Below, in pieces: positions 14,901 through 26,326 of a DNA stretch of 64,000 nt; the stretch's first letter is position 1, and each line of letters begins with the position of its first letter. Source of the DNA: Dactylonectria macrodidyma (taxonomy: Eukaryota > Ascomycota > Sordariomycetes > Hypocreales > Nectriaceae); NCBI GenBank assembly GCA_020744425.1, contig JAGMUV010000007.1:2108001-2172000 (forward strand), read 5' to 3'. The position numbers were made by a program, and so were the translations under genes. The notes below the pieces were generated by a model, which searched no databases, was not told the origin of the DNA, and saw nothing but the letters and a program-made list of their open reading frames with translations.

Positions 14901-17288
14901 CTACGGCCCCATCAATGCAGCCAGTGCCTTCTCCTCGTTCTGTTCAATCGCCTTGATGAACGTCGGGTACGGTGTCAGCGTTCCTAGCGCACGTCGCATG
15001 TGCGCGTTGACGATCTGGAGACCATACACGTAGCTGGCGTTGACCCAGCCGAATCTGTTACTTCTGTTAACCGTCTGTCATAGCAAAATTGGAGCAGGTG
15101 TCACAACATACCCTTCCTTGGCAACGCCTTTGAAATCCAAACCTTGGTTGCCGTACTCGGCATCCACTCGGTGCGGGTCAACAGGTCGGGTCACGTCGTA
15201 CTTTTCCACCACCACACCATTGAAGTCCACAAACGCCTTAGACATCATAAACAGCCACTTGTAAGCCAGTCGCTCCGCCTCTTCTGTGAAGCTGTACCGC
15301 AGTAGGCCGGTCCACGCCAGCATCTGCTGTGGCGCCCAGCCATATGGGAAGTCCCACTGTCGGTTGGGTCGCTCTAGTCCAATCTCACCTCGAGACTCCT
15401 TTGTACCAGACAAGAGACCGCCGTACGCCTCAAACTTTGGTAGCCCCTTTCGGACCATGTCGGCTGCCTGTCTAGGTGTTGCGATTCCGGCCCAAAGTGC
15501 CCAGAATGTGGTGCACGTCTCGTACGTGCAGCGCTTCTGCGTCGCCGTATTGTAGTCAAAGAACATGCCCTCCGCCTCGTTCCACATCAGCTTGTCCATG
15601 GTAAGCTTACGTCGCTTAGCTCGACGATCCCAGGCAGCTGACGCCAGAACCTCTCCAGGCTTGTAGGGTGTTCCCGCGCTGAACTCTTCAGGAATGACGA
15701 GTTTGTCATTGAAAACGTTGCGAATGGTTCGCGCGATGTCCGTCTCGTACTTGAAGAGCAGCGAGTTAAGGTCAATAGTCGCTAGACTGGCACAGACGCC
15801 CTCGAGTCTGTACGATGTGTCGTGTCCCGACTCTCGCACTGCTCGATCATGCATAAAGTAGTCGTCAAGTTCCGGTTCATTCACCTCGCCGTAGTTGTAC
15901 GCTCGCACAAACTCTTCGAATGTCATCTTGTACTTGTCGGTATAGGGCTTGAGGATGTGCACAAAGTGACTGGCCTCAGTCTCGGGAGGAACTCCGAGTC
16001 CCTCCGGCCGGTATCTCGACAAGCCTGTGACGGGGTCCAACCGAGGCTCCGAGGTCCAAACGCTGTGATACTCCTTGATGGCGGCGAGGATGGATCGTCT
16101 CAGGAACTCCTTTGAGTCTGGCTCGTGCTTGATCTTCTCATACACTCGGAGAGCCATGTCGGTCAGGAACGGCGGCTGCGACCGGCACAGGTAGTAGGAC
16201 CGGGTAGCATTGAGGATCTTTCCGTAGTGTTGGATGCAAAAGCAAAAGTTGAGGACCATGGACTTGGCCAAGTCGACACGGTCGTTGACCAGGAGTCCCA
16301 GTGACTCCATGTAGCTGTCCCATCCGTAAAGCTCATTGAATCGGCCACCGGGGACGACAAACGGTAGTCCCCTGAGCGACTTGCCCGTGCTACTCTTCGG
16401 GTCATCGTACTCTTCCACCTCGACAGCCAAAAGACCGGGCTTCTCATTCATGTCGCGGACAAGCTCAGGCGTAATCTTCTCAGGCAACAGCTGGACGTCT
16501 AGGCGCATCTCGGGCCTGTCCTCAGCCACCTTCTTGTAGAATTCGTATTGTCGAGGCGCTCCGACGGGCACATAGATTCTTGGACGTGGATCATCCGTCC
16601 AGTCCTTGGGATCCCGGGCAGCAATGTCAATGCTAGAGGCGTCAATTCGTCTCGTCAAGCCCTCCCAGAAGTGGTCTCGAATAAGCCGAGAAAGTCTATC
16701 AACCGGATTCTCGTTGAGTCGGCCCTCGTCCAGGACGATCTGCTTTCGTCCGTATTCTTTAGCCAGCGTCAACTCCTGGAGGAGGTTCGACAACATGTAT
16801 GTGCCGCGAACATCGAAACGGTTATAGCCCTCCGAGGCAGCGGTCCGCAGCGAGATGACCTTGGGTCCATTGTCTTCGATCGTGATCTGCATATTTCCGT
16901 CCGTGTCCTCCTGGAGTTGGAGGCTCTCCAGGGTAGGCTCTACCTGGATAAGGAAGCGACGACTCTGTTGGGTGTTTTCATCTGCAGGCACGCATGTTAG
17001 ATATTGTAGCAATTGCTAGCTCCTGATTGGGGTTCCTACCGTGACTTCCTCTTCGAAAAGGCTCTCGTAGACCAATTCGTTCAAACTGCTTCATCAAGCT
17101 GTTCTATAGACGCTTAGGTCAGATCTGTTTTTATACAAGAGAACTGTTGCCTTACTCACCTGGGAGTATGTCCTAGTGCGAGGGCCAACATTGCGGTTGT
17201 GACGTTCCTCCGCATAGTATGTCTTGGCATCATCGTAGACACCGAGATCATCGGAACCGCGAGAGCGGTGGTTGGAGGGGGTAGCCAT
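14901..17288 (-). CDS. NTH1: Neutral (cytosolic) trehalase
   Basis: The CDS is complement(join(14901..15054,15112..16981,17040..17103,17160..17288)), 738 aa. It hydrolyses trehalose to two glucose in the cytosol, for example at spore germination and after stress. Glycoside hydrolase family 37 signatures are present: [16 protein letters not shown] and [10 protein letters not shown]. The N-terminus carries the regulatory features of neutral, not acid, trehalases: Ser/Arg-rich candidate PKA sites (RTRTYS with Ser42, RRGS with Ser63) and the calcium-binding motif [12 protein letters not shown] at 90-101. There is no signal peptide. In yeast, phosphorylation of this region with 14-3-3 binding activates the enzyme. 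The same is inferred here from motif conservation. Small 5' exons of 129 and 64 bp were placed by splice sites and by recovery of the conserved RRGS motif across the junction. Confidence 0.95.
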
Positions 17289-19319
17289 GACGATAGTGGC
17301 TTGCAGGAGTTATCCAGTAGATAAGCGAGAGAAGAACAGGACACAACGTCGGGTCTGTCAAGGCAAAGGATGGAAAGAGTGACGAGGAAGCGAGGGAGAA
17401 AGGAAGCAAGGGAGTGAGGGCTGCTGGTGCTGTCTCGTGTTATAGGCCTGGTATGCTATGGTTGTAATGCAGTCTGTAGGACGCAAAGGGCAGCAGCCGG
17501 TCTGGACGCAAAAAGGATATGGTCACGAGGGCTAAAAGCAAGACAAGGCCTGCAGGAGGTGCAAGGGATGGAGTAAGTCAATTGTAGGGGTATGACGGAT
17601 AGGGCAACGCAGGTAAATGGTAATGGCGGGCGGGAGGAGGGAGGAGGAGGGAGGAAGACGGTGGGAAGAAGGAAGAGGCGGCGAGAGCTTTGACCTCTGA
17701 AATGGAGACCTGACACCAGGTCTGACCGAGCTTCCCAAGACGGCGCGGTGAGCGGTCAGGGAGAAGGCGTGGGGGCAGGCTGGCCAATTGTGGTGGAAGG
17801 AGATGGTTCAGTGGCCTGTGAAGCCGGGATGTCTGATGCGAGGATGAAAAATTGCAGTTTGGAAGTGTTGGTGTTGGGGTATTGGCGGTAGTGGTTTGTC
17901 TGGTTGTCGTTGCGATTCCCTGCTAAAATGGGCCTGTTCTGCTACTACGTCCTACTACTGTGCTAGCCCACGGCACACCCAGTGCAGGAGCGGCGAATTG
18001 GTGTGACGATATCGCACTGCAGGCGGGCTCCACCCTCCCACTCTGTTTGCTGCGGGGAGGACATTACCCCCACTAAAGGGCTTTGAGGGCTAGCTGGTTG
18101 AGGTCATCTTGTCCACTGATGAGGCATCTGCATCCACTGTGACTGGCGGCACTGGCCGGTGGTTACGGGGCTGCTATCCACTGCGCTCGCTGAAGACGTA
18201 CCGCGCCTCCCACTCAAACCCCACTATGACATCCCGCGCCCAGGACCCTCAACCACACCCTCTTTGAGTCTTGACCCTGCCCAGCAAACCTGAACCCTGG
18301 AGCCGACGAGCTGGGATCTTAGGCCGATTTGTCGTTCGATGCCAGCCCTGGGAATCAAGATTTACGGTTCCTGTCCGCTGCAGCCCAATACAAAACTTCC
18401 TGTGGGTTAATGCCAGGTCTTCCCAAAGTGCCGAACCCCCTCCCGGGCTGCAGTATGTCACACATGTCGAGATACCAGGACCCCTCATTCGATGTCTCTT
18501 GAGATGTGTACGAGATGGGCACCATAAAGAGAGAGACTACTAGACACAAATATGAACTAACAATGACACCGGAAATACCTAGACCGTCCATAACCCTTCC
18601 AGATAAGGCAGTAACGTCACCACCATTCAAGCACAGGCGCTTTTTGGCTGGTAGGGGAGCGGGGGTAGATCCGCTGAGCTGGTGCGGCATCTTTTGCCAA
18701 ACGATGACCAACGCACGTGGCCGTCACGCCGCTGCTGGGAGATTGTGCCCCTCGCTATCATTCTCCACATCGAAGTTCGTTCTCGTTACCATTCTTAGAT
18801 ATCTCAGTAATAAAAGCCCATCTTACGTTCGTCGTGGTGAAACCAAGAGAGTATACCCCGAGGGCAGAAATTGCGAGGGCGTGCATCGAGGTATCCCGGG
18901 TTTGGACATTCCGCTTTGATGTTGATCCCACCGACATTTGCCCCTTTTACCTGGCTCTAGCGCAATCCCGCGGTATCCTAGAACACGAGTTCCTATAGTC
19001 GACATATACGATGAACATAAGGTCATTATTTGTATGGTATGTGGTAAAGTAGAAATAACTCAAGTCTAATTGGCATGAAGCAAAGCAAATGGGGGTTTCT
19101 AGGGATTAAGCTCCACCGTGTATCGTATGCTTCCTGTCGGGGTATTTGTGCATTCTAAATCAAATCCAAACCAACACTCTCAATATTAGTCCAGAACGCC
19201 AAGTGAAGTGCATGTCCAACCAAAGCCCCAGCCTAGTTTCCTCTCGATGTCCCCTCCACTCCAATGGTCAACTGTCAGAGACAGATGAACAGTAATACCT
19301 GTCGATCCTTGTCCTCTCC
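17289..19319. other. Intergenic region upstream of trehalase
   Basis: This 2 kb region holds the trehalase promoter and leader. Purine-rich plus-strand DNA (17600-17700) gives a C/T-rich leader on the transcribed strand. Open frames at 18355-18919 on both strands show no family signature. No RNA gene was recognised. Confidence 0.45.
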
Positions 19320-20036
19320 CTAGGACTGACTTCTGCGCGAAATCATAGCACTCCTCCTCTTACCCACAGCCTCAGCATCCCAGGTTCCAGCGAATATATC
19401 CTCACACTCCTCGTCGTCGTCGGAGTCAAAATGAATATCCCCATCGCCCTGTTTGCCTGCCACGCTCTTCTCGCCCTCGCCTGCTGGTAAGTCCTCCCAG
19501 CTCTGATGCGTCACGACTCTCTCCGTCTCTAGTATGAACTTTCCGACTTTGTATTTCTGCCCCTGTTCCTTGGCATCCACGTACTTCCATCCCAACTTCG
19601 TTCCGCAGGACCCGCATGAGATGTCCGCCACGACGTGCCACCCGGTTACGAGCTGACGATTCTCGCTTCTACCAATGCGGATGTTCAGAAGTGACTGCGG
19701 CGCTGGAGGCGCTGGTGGCGCAACCAGAAAGGCCCGGCCGTAGCGCCCCGTAAAACCCTTCGATATGATCTGTGAAGCCAAGGCGACGTCGGCGGAGCAC
19801 GTCAAACAACGCAATGTGTTAGGTGCGGCACGGGAAAGTTGGGTAGCGGTTGCTGACTTCGACAACAGCGTATTATTGGGGGGCGAGCTTGCCGGCGTGG
19901 TGTTCGCGGATGACGCGGGCGAGTCGGTCGAGGAGGAGGAGGCTGATTGGCGACGGGAGAAGGGAATTTTGAGCGTCGGTAGCAGATAGACGGGGAAGAT
20001 GGGCTTTGTAGCCGAGATGCCACTCTCGCGAACCAT
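19320..20036 (-). CDS. Yippee-family zinc-binding protein
   Basis: A single exon of 238 aa. The ATG at 20036 is chosen because the frame continues upstream only to a GTG at 20198, with no earlier ATG. Yippee/Mis18/cereblon-type domains bind one zinc through two CxxC pairs. Here they are Cys77-x2-Cys80 (RCLTCSADVALASQI) and Cys141-x2-Cys144 (ISCGSCGTKLGWKYV), followed by the family's YKVGKFILE strand. The spacing between pairs is 60 residues, longer than the usual 52, because of a Pro/Ala-rich loop (APPAPPAPQ). A Ser-rich disordered region precedes the domain, and an acidic tail DSDDDEECED follows. The cellular role of fungal Yippee proteins is poorly known; yeast Moh1 is linked to stationary-phase survival. 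Family assignment is firm and function is open. Confidence 0.88.
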   Translation of the reverse strand: MVRESGISATKPIFPVYLLPTLKIPFSRRQSASSSSTDSPASSANTTPASSPPNNTLLSKSATATQLSRAAPNTLRCLTCSADVALASQIISKGFTGRYGRAFLVAPPAPPAPQSLLNIRIGRSENRQLVTGWHVVADISCGSCGTKLGWKYVDAKEQGQKYKVGKFILETERVVTHQSWEDLPAGEGEKSVAGKQGDGDIHFDSDDDEECEDIFAGTWDAEAVGKRRSAMISRRSQS

Positions 20037-20838
20037 GTCAGCGGTTGTTGGTCGGTGATCGGTGATCGGTGGTTGGTTATTATCAAGTGTTTTTGTGCGC
20101 TTCGGGTTTGTGAGTTCGTGGATCGTCTTGTTTCGGAAGTGGACTGTTGGAAGCCGATAATTTGTGACGAGGGTGGGAGGTAGTTGTGACGCTACCACCG
20201 TCTAGGTTCTCAATGTTGTGACGGTCTGGCGGGCGGCAAGGCAGTACAGACGGTGTTACATATGATAAAGAACAATAAATCCTCCCTTTCGGCGCCTGCG
20301 AGAGGTCTGTCTTCCTCTGGATGATAACTCAGGCATCAGTCAGTCACTTGATCACATCCACGGCCCAGCCGGTCAGCGATCACCGGACCCCTTGTGTTAT
20401 CGATAAACGCCGGAGGGGTAAAGTAGTGGAGCCAAACCGCTTGGCCGTGTGGCAACGGGCTATAATAGCGGGGTTGCAAGAACGTATCAGCAGGGTCAGG
20501 GTGCATCTACCTGACCCGAGCAAGCATACTGGGGAATGATTTGAATGCAGTGCCAGCCTCTAATAAGAATCGGTCCTCGTAGCCTTGTAACGAGGTTCAG
20601 TATTGGGATAAGAAACAGGGCGAGAAAATTGGTGCAATGATTTTAGCTTTATTCATTTCATCTGCCTCTGCACCGCAGCATTCCGGATACATAGTGACCA
20701 TGACAAAATCCAGTTTGGGCTTAACGGGTCATCTTTATGAGACCTAAGCAGTCATGACAAGTTACAGGATAAGAAACCGAGCGAGGAAACCATTTATGTG
20801 TGCACCGTGCAGCCTGTGTGTGCTCGAGGCGGATTCGA
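20037..20838. other. Intergenic region between the Yippee gene and the dipeptidase
   Basis: About 800 bp holding the promoter of the Yippee gene and the 3' end of the dipeptidase transcript. Both genes are on the minus strand. No further gene or RNA was recognised. Confidence 0.45.
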
Positions 20839-22324
20839 TCAAACCTGAGGCTCCTCCGCAACATAGTGGAGGTACGCTCCCAGAAGCTTGATACCCTCAA
20901 TGTAGTTGCGCTTGTCCAGTTTCTCATTGATCGAATGGGCGCCGTCTGTGGAGCTTCCCATGGGCAACAAGAGAACGTTCTTGCCGGTAGCCTCCTCAAA
21001 GGTCAAGGTGACGGGGATACTAGCACTGCGGTTAGCTACGTTGTAACAGTTTACCGTATTCATAGCCAACATACCTTCCACCCTCACGAGTAAAGTCAGG
21101 CTCAACCCCCCACACACGCTCAACGGCCTTGGCAGCGGCGCTGAAATTCCAGTGCTTGGGCGATGCCACCCACCATTTGCCAGTATGCTGGGCGTACACC
21201 TTCAGGGTGTTCTTGCTCTTCAGCTTGGCGAATTGCTCCTCCACATACTTGTAAACGCACTCGTTGGTGGTGTCAATGTCCATGTCAGGGACAGTTCGGA
21301 TAGAGAACTTTCCGATAACCTTAGCAGGGATGACAGTCTTAGCTCCAGGAGCAGAAAAGGCACCCTCAATCCCGTGGAGCGACAGGGAAGGGTAGCGCCA
21401 TCGGCCCATCAGGGTTTGCTTCTTGTCCTCAAAGATAGTGGTTGTGCTGCCCAGCGACTCGTGAAGGGTTTCCATGGTGAAGGAAATACCGTCATAAAGG
21501 CCCTCCTCGTCAGCCGTGACAGGGGCAACCTGCTCCATAATCCCGGGAATTTGAATCTTGCCATCGGTATCAACCAAAGTGCCAAGCACCCTGACAAGGT
21601 CGGTCATGGGCTCTTGGGCGGTACCGCCAAAGACACCACTATGCAAGTCCGCACCAGGGCCGGAAACCTCGACTGAGTAGTAGTTGCACCCGCGCAGACC
21701 GTAGGTCAAGCAGGGCTTCTCCGTACCCAGCCAGTAATTATCCGAAATGCAGACGGCCTCGGCATCAGCAAAGTACTTCTTTGCCTCCTCCTTGATGAGG
21801 TCATCTAGGCCCTCGGAGCCGTACTCTTCCATGCCCTCGAAGCACATCAACAGGTTGACGGGGAATTCAACACCCGCCTTCTGGTGCGCCTCGATGGCAT
21901 TAAGCCAGCCCAGGACGGGGCCCTTATCATCGGTAGACCCACGACCAAACATGCGACCCTTCTCGTCGACAACAAGGTCAAAAGGCTCGGTTGCCCAGCC
22001 GTCGCTCTTCTCAGCAGGCTGCACATCGTAGTGGCCATAGACCAAAATGGTTCGCTTGTTCTTGTCGCTACCGTATCGTGCAAGCACAACAGGGGGAAGC
22101 TCGAGGTGCTCCTTGCCAGGCTGCTTGCCCAATGGTCGAAGCTCGACAGAGGCACCAAGGCTCTTCAGCTCCTCGGCGAGGAACTCTCCCATGCGAACGA
22201 CATCCGGACGGCGGGCATCTTCGGCAGAGATGGAAGGGATGGCAACGGCCTTTCGTAGACGCTCGATGAAGTGATCAGCAGAGCTGTCGACCTGCTTAAA
22301 GAAGCCGTCGAGCTGGGGAGCCAT
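20839..22324 (-). CDS. DUG1: M20 metallodipeptidase, Dug1 / CNDP2 type
   Basis: The CDS is complement(join(20839..21025,21075..22324)), 478 aa, close to yeast Dug1 (481 aa). It is a zinc/manganese dipeptidase that cleaves Cys-Gly in glutathione turnover. Signatures are the metal-binding [21 protein letters not shown], the catalytic glutamate region [12 protein letters not shown], and the C-terminal [21 protein letters not shown] 49 bp intron splits a Ser codon near the end. I place the start at the ATG at 22324, which has a good context (ATCATGG) and matches the known N-terminus MAPQLDGFF. The frame stays open to another ATG at 22498, adding 58 residues rich in Arg and Ser that resemble a mitochondrial leader (see findings). 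The gene is divergent from MPE1. Confidence 0.92.
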
Positions 22325-23674
22325 GATTTTTGCCTGATGAGAACGAATTGAATCTGTGAGGTATGACCGAGAGGAAACAGGTTGCGGTTGTCTTCGAATA
22401 CGGGCGACGTTGGATGATATAAATGGTCTTCTGAAAAGAAGAGTGTTCAAATGAGGGCAACAAACAGCTGCCCGTTGCAGGGAGAAGGTGCGGGGCATTA
22501 CACCGGACCTGCTCTATCGGGCTGGCGAGTGAGGCAACGCAGCTCCGAACTCACCTTATGGCGGGGCGGATGTGCAATCAGTGAGACAGCAGTGCAACCA
22601 GCTATGACGAGGCGACCGGCTATCGACGGCAACCAATGAGGCAGACCCGCGTGATGATTAGTAAGTGAAATGCGGTTTCAACTTCCAGCTCGTCAAAGAG
22701 TGCACTGTCTCTTGATTGATGGTGATTAGCGGTCACATGCCAGACGTCACATGTCTGTGCACTTTCAATCGCGGCAGCCTAAGGCATACATTCCTGCGGT
22801 TTGCGGAAAAACACTTAATCATTTCTCCGTCCTCGCCTAAGGTTCTCCGCTTCGGAGACAATCTGGGTGGGTGCACCCTGGTAGGCATCCCCCTCCCACT
22901 GATTAGTCACGACGCCAAACGCTTTTCTACCCCTGGAAGGTTCTTCTCCTCCCCATCTCTATTCCTCTCTATTCCTCGTCGCTTTTCTTCGCCATCAAAC
23001 GCCCGACCACACCATCGAACGACCGCGTTTTCTTTGCTCCTGCGTGTGAACAAACGTGCCTGCCCCTGGCCACGCTGCAGCAACGTACTATCCGTCCTTC
23101 CCGTTCTCCTCGACCGCGCGCGATTTCCCCGACTCCTCGACGTCAGAATTATCTGGCCATCGCTCGTCATTTGCGCACTCCATACGTTCATCGTGTCGCT
23201 AGCCTGCTCTCTCTCTCTCTCGAATGGGTGTAGCAGCTGGGACAACTGGCTAACTTCAAAGTTCGTGGATACAGTGGTTATCAAGTAGAGGTGACTGGGA
23301 AGTGAGGTGGAGCTTCAGGGTTGTGTTTTTCCTTCTGGCTTTGGCCAGCTGTACTCCTTATTCGTTGCTCCCATTGACCCTATTGCCGCTATTGTTCCCT
23401 CCCAAGTACAATCAGAATTGATTATTTCCATTCATCTTGTTGAGAGGCACGCGAGTGCAAGAAAAAAAGAAAGAACAAAACCAAACACAGTCCCCTGGTT
23501 TTCAGACCAAAACAAACAATCATTACTCACTTAGTGCTTTGTGCGAACGGGTCACTGCGACATCATATATCATCCTCGCGACTCTCGATATTCTGATCGT
23601 CGGCATCATACTGCTACCGCTTCGTTGTGCTGTCCTCGTACCCCGTAGGAAGCAGTTAGCACACTCGGACCACA
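22325..23674. other. Divergent promoter region of DUG1 and MPE1
   Basis: About 1.35 kb between start codons of oppositely oriented genes. The plus strand is C/T-rich around 22920-23220, with a (CT) run near 23210-23221, typical of a promoter and leader. Open frames here (for example 22716-23288) are of biased composition without a known domain and are probably not coding. Confidence 0.45.
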
Positions 23675-25738
23675 ATGACTTCTTCCGTCTTCTTCAAGTT
23701 CAAGTCTCAAAGGGAGCCGACCCGTGTTGAGTTCGATGGTACAGGTATATCCGTCTTCGAACTCAAGCGGGAAATCATCACCAAGAGTGGTCTCGGCGAT
23801 GGTACCGACTTCGACCTGTTCATTTACACCGATGACAACAGTGAAGGTAAGATGCTTTCCCAGTCATCAAATCAAACAAGTGCTAAACTCGGTTTAGAAT
23901 ATGACGACGATACAACCATCATTCCCAGATCAACGACAGTAATTGCTCGACGTCAACCCGCCCTCAAATCTGGTGCTGGTCGCGCTGCTCGTTATGTTAC
24001 CGGGAAGATGCCCGTGACGGCTAAAAACGCTGGCCGCAAAGAACAAGCAGCGAAGGCGTCTTCGTCCAAGCCTAGCTCCAATGCGATCAGTCAAATGAAC
24101 AACGCTATGACGGAGGAGGAGAAGATGGCCGCCATGTTCGCAGCACAGACCGAGCAGTGGTCTGCTCAACAAGAGGAGATGTCACAGTAAGTCAACACCT
24201 AAGACCGTGGTGAAGCAACAACTAACCGAATTTCTAGTCAAACACCTGTTTTCAAGCCTGGCTCGAAACGCCCAGCCAACGTGCCAGACCATGACCCCCC
24301 AAATGGCTATATCTGCTATCGATGTGGCAACAAAGGACACTGGATTCAATTGTGCCCTACTAATGATGACCCTGAGTTCGATAATCGACCCCGTGTCAAA
24401 AGAACCACCGGTATCCCTCGCTCGTTTCTGCAGAAGGTCGATAAGTCTGTTGTCCTAGCCCAGACTGAAGGAGACGAATCAAAGCGCCCTTCTGGCATTA
24501 TGGTCAACGCTGAAGGAGACTTTGTCATTGCCGAACCAGACAAGGCGTCCTGGGAGCAGTTTCAAGCCAAGGCTAAGACATCATCCACAGCCAAGGCACC
24601 AGTGGCAGAGGATAAAGAAATTCAAGAGCGGGGCTTCGTGTGCTCAATTGACAAGAAGATGTTCATAGAACCAATGAAGACCCCGTGCTGCCAGAAGACC
24701 TTTTGTAATGATTGCATCACGAATGCTCTCATTGAAAGCGACTTCATCTGCCCCGCGTGCCAGACGGAAGGCGTACTGATTGATGACCTCGAGTCAGATG
24801 AAGAGATGTCAAAGAAAATCCAGGAGTACCTAAAGGAGAAGGAAGCCACTAAGACTCCTCCACCAGCATCACCCACAGCTGTGGAAGAAACGAACACGGA
24901 AACGAAGCTATCCGAAGCCTTTGCAACCAAGTCTGAGATCAAGTCAGAGGGAGACTCAACAGAGAAGTCGGATTCCCAAAACAAAGATAGCAGCAAATCG
25001 CCAGTCTCTCAGACAGTCACGGTGAAGTCACCACCCACGGGCCCTAAGAGTCTCATTGTTTCTGCCCAGGATACAAGTGAGATTCAGGCAGGTGCTGTCA
25101 AGCCTGAGGACGCTAACTCCAAGAAGCGGCCTGCCGACGACATTCTGGATAACCCGAGAATACCTAAAGGCCCCAAGGCAATGCAAAACCAACAAGCACA
25201 GAACATGATGCCTAACATGATGAATGGCATGCCTAGTATGAACATGGGCATGAACAATATGATGTTCAATGGTATGCCTATGATGCCAAATATGATGGGT
25301 ATGCCCAACATGGGAAATATGAACATGGGCAACATGAATATGGGAATGCCAATGATGGGAATGCCCAACATGATGGGCATGCCCGGGTTTCCGGGAATGA
25401 ATGGAGGCTTCGGGGGGATGAACGGTTGGGATATGGGAATGAACGGAATGAACGGGATGAATGGCATGAACGGCAACATGGGAGGTATGAACGGTGGCAT
25501 GAACGGTGGCATGGGTGGAGGCATGGGTGGAGGTATGAATGGTAACATGAATGGCATGAATGGCATGAATGGCATGAACGGCATGAACGGCGGCGGTATG
25601 AATGGCTTCCACAACGGCAACTTTTCGCAGGGTGGCAACGCCAATGAGGATGACGCATACTTTCGCAAGCCGGTGAACCCCCATCGACACCAGAACAAGC
25701 AGCGACGAGTTCGACCCAGCGATTACCGCGAGCTATGA
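23675..25738 (+). CDS. MPE1: Cleavage and polyadenylation factor subunit Mpe1 (DWNN, zinc knuckle, RING)
   Basis: The CDS is join(23675..23846,23898..24186,24238..25738), 653 aa. Mpe1 (RBBP6 in animals) is a subunit of the cleavage and polyadenylation factor in nuclear mRNA 3'-end formation. Domains in order: ubiquitin-like DWNN domain at about 4-75; CCHC zinc knuckle Cys180-x2-Cys183-x4-His188-x4-Cys193 (CYRCGNKGHWIQLC); RING-like U-box at about 290-335 (FVCSIDKKMF, CCQKTFCNDC, CPACQ); and a Ser/Thr/Lys-rich disordered region. From about residue 469 to 618 there is an extraordinary Met/Gly/Asn tail with about 48 methionines, followed by a basic end (HRHQNKQRRVRPSDYREL). Intron 1 (51 bp) is a multiple of three without a stop. 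The first two domains and the RING identify the protein securely. The tail's length and methionine content are unusual in my experience. Confidence 0.93.
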
Positions 25739-26326
25739 GCCAAGAGTTGGCAGTGGCTGCGTACGACATGATTTCCCCAACAGCGACTCATTTCGCCCTC
25801 ATGGCCTACCTATCTCAGGTCATGAGACACACATACCGTGTCAACGTTCCCCAAGTCTATATGGGGCTGTCTTTCTGGATTGGGGATTGGACGGTGTTGA
25901 TATATTTTGCCCTTTGCCGCATGACGTCCTCCAGGCCATGTAGGACATGGAGTTCAGGGGTGCTCAAGGAAAGGTGAACAAGGATCATAATTTTCTGTGT
26001 TATTTGGAGTTCTGGAATAAGGCGGCTGTTTTCACGGTTCACACTGTCAATGAGACCTTGACAGATATCCATGCCAGAAGGATAGCGAGCAACTCGCACA
26101 ACTAAGATACAAACAAACTAGGCAAATGGAGTACCAATTATGCGACGAAGTTGGGTATTCCTCTCTTGTGACTGTATATAAATTGTCGTGAAATAATCAA
26201 TCCTCCAATATCAACTCCACGCCTCCGTCCAGTTCCCTCCGTTTACAGCGGTTTTCGTCTTCCCCTCGCCCCAAGACATGTCGTTTCTATCGTGTTTGCA
26301 TCAATGGTTTATTTACATTTTCTCCT
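25739..26326. other. Intergenic region between convergent MPE1 and GET3
   Basis: 588 bp, expected to carry the 3' untranslated regions of both genes. No gene or RNA was recognised. Confidence 0.5.
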
